Of a stretch of DNA of 15,474 nt, positions 15,226 through 15,474 are shown one piece after another (position 1 is the stretch's first letter; the number at the start of each line of letters is the position of its first letter). The DNA is from Candidatus Brevefilum sp. (GTDB lineage: Bacteria; Chloroflexota; Anaerolineae; Anaerolineales; Anaerolineaceae). Location of the stretch: assembly GCA_007119455.1 (NCBI GenBank), contig SKPR01000225.1, positions 1 through 15,474 of the forward strand. Direction: 5' to 3'. The notes beneath the pieces are model-generated. The model made no database searches and was not told the origin of the DNA. It was given only the letters and a program-made list of their open reading frames with translations. Made by a program: the position numbers and the translations under genes.

Positions 15226-15272
15226 TTTTAATGTATTCGGTTAAGAGAAATTAATTTCGATTTAGTCTTCTT

Positions 15273-15474
15273 TTATTCCGGTGGAAGTAAAAACGATTGA
15301 CCAGTCAACAGCCCTTCAGATATTACTTTGAGTGTGGCCGAGTTTTCGGGCAGTAAATCCTGCCATGAAAATTCCTTCAAGCGCACAAATCCAGGCCAGA
15401 TCCCATCGGGCTCGATAAAGCGATCAAAGGGCAGTGAAGTGCGGTAAAGCTGGTAATACAGAAAATGCCTGGCA
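15273..15474 (-). CDS. 3' end of an unrecognised gene (partial)
   Basis: An open frame enters from the right edge (first full codon at 15473) and ends at TAA 15275-15273, giving the last 66 residues of a protein. It is rich in aromatic residues at the start (ARHFLYYQLYRTSLPFDRF), has IWPGFVRLKEFSWQDLLPE in the middle, and ends GLLTGQSFLLPPE. I do not recognise the family. It is on the same strand as the glycosyltransferase operon but 265 bases upstream, so it is probably the end of a preceding transcription unit, possibly part of the same polysaccharide locus. Confidence 0.6.
   Translation of the reverse strand, partial: ARHFLYYQLYRTSLPFDRFIEPDGIWPGFVRLKEFSWQDLLPENSATLKVISEGLLTGQSFLLPPE

Noticed and set aside
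1..15474. CRISPR arrays, tRNA genes, insertion sequences
   Set aside because: No spaced repeat series, no cloverleaf with a TTCRA arm, and no transposase or terminal inverted repeats were seen on either strand.

Overview
The window looks like a chromosomal segment of an anaerobic, Chloroflexota/Anaerolineae-type bacterium. This is inferred from the style of the proteins (a Kbl close to the thermophile/Firmicutes type, arrays of large GT-C membrane glycosyltransferases, use of TTG and GTG starts). No rRNA, tRNA or other phylogenetic marker is present, so the assignment is tentative. I see no mobile element, CRISPR array or tRNA.

Left part (1-1900): the 3' end of a + strand gene, possibly an acyltransferase/C45-type Ntn hydrolase. 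It is followed by a well-formed promoter and a complete + strand gene for glycine C-acetyltransferase (Kbl). An imperfect hairpin at 1561-1594 separates Kbl from a convergent, minus-strand small cysteine-containing protein that has its own strong promoter and Shine-Dalgarno sequence.

Main part (2127-15007): ten genes, all on the minus strand and mostly overlapping or tightly spaced, so probably one polysaccharide/glycoconjugate operon read from right to left. The order of transcription is: NeuA-like CMP-sugar (nonulosonate-type) cytidylyltransferase; PGDH-like D-2-hydroxyacid dehydrogenase; SDR oxidoreductase; a DUF115/MptE-like protein that resembles GT42 sialyltransferases in its key residues; two paralogous GT-C membrane glycosyltransferases of about 660 aa; a GT2 glycosyltransferase; two more paralogous GT-C enzymes of about 590 aa; and a second GT2. 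The first four genes look like a module that makes a CMP-activated sugar and transfers it. The last six form two successive 'GT-C, GT-C, GT2' triplets, which suggests stepwise assembly of an extracellular glycan: GT2 enzymes using nucleotide sugars at the cytoplasmic face, GT-C enzymes using polyprenyl-phosphate sugars outside.

Right edge (15008-15474): a 265-base non-coding stretch holds a probable -10 element for the operon, an 8-bp inverted repeat that brackets it, and a 12-bp direct repeat. Beyond it is the 3' end of an unrecognised minus-strand gene.

The most interesting elements are the CMP-sugar module without any visible sugar-acid synthase, the GT42-like active-site pattern in the DUF115 protein, and the duplicated glycosyltransferase triplets.
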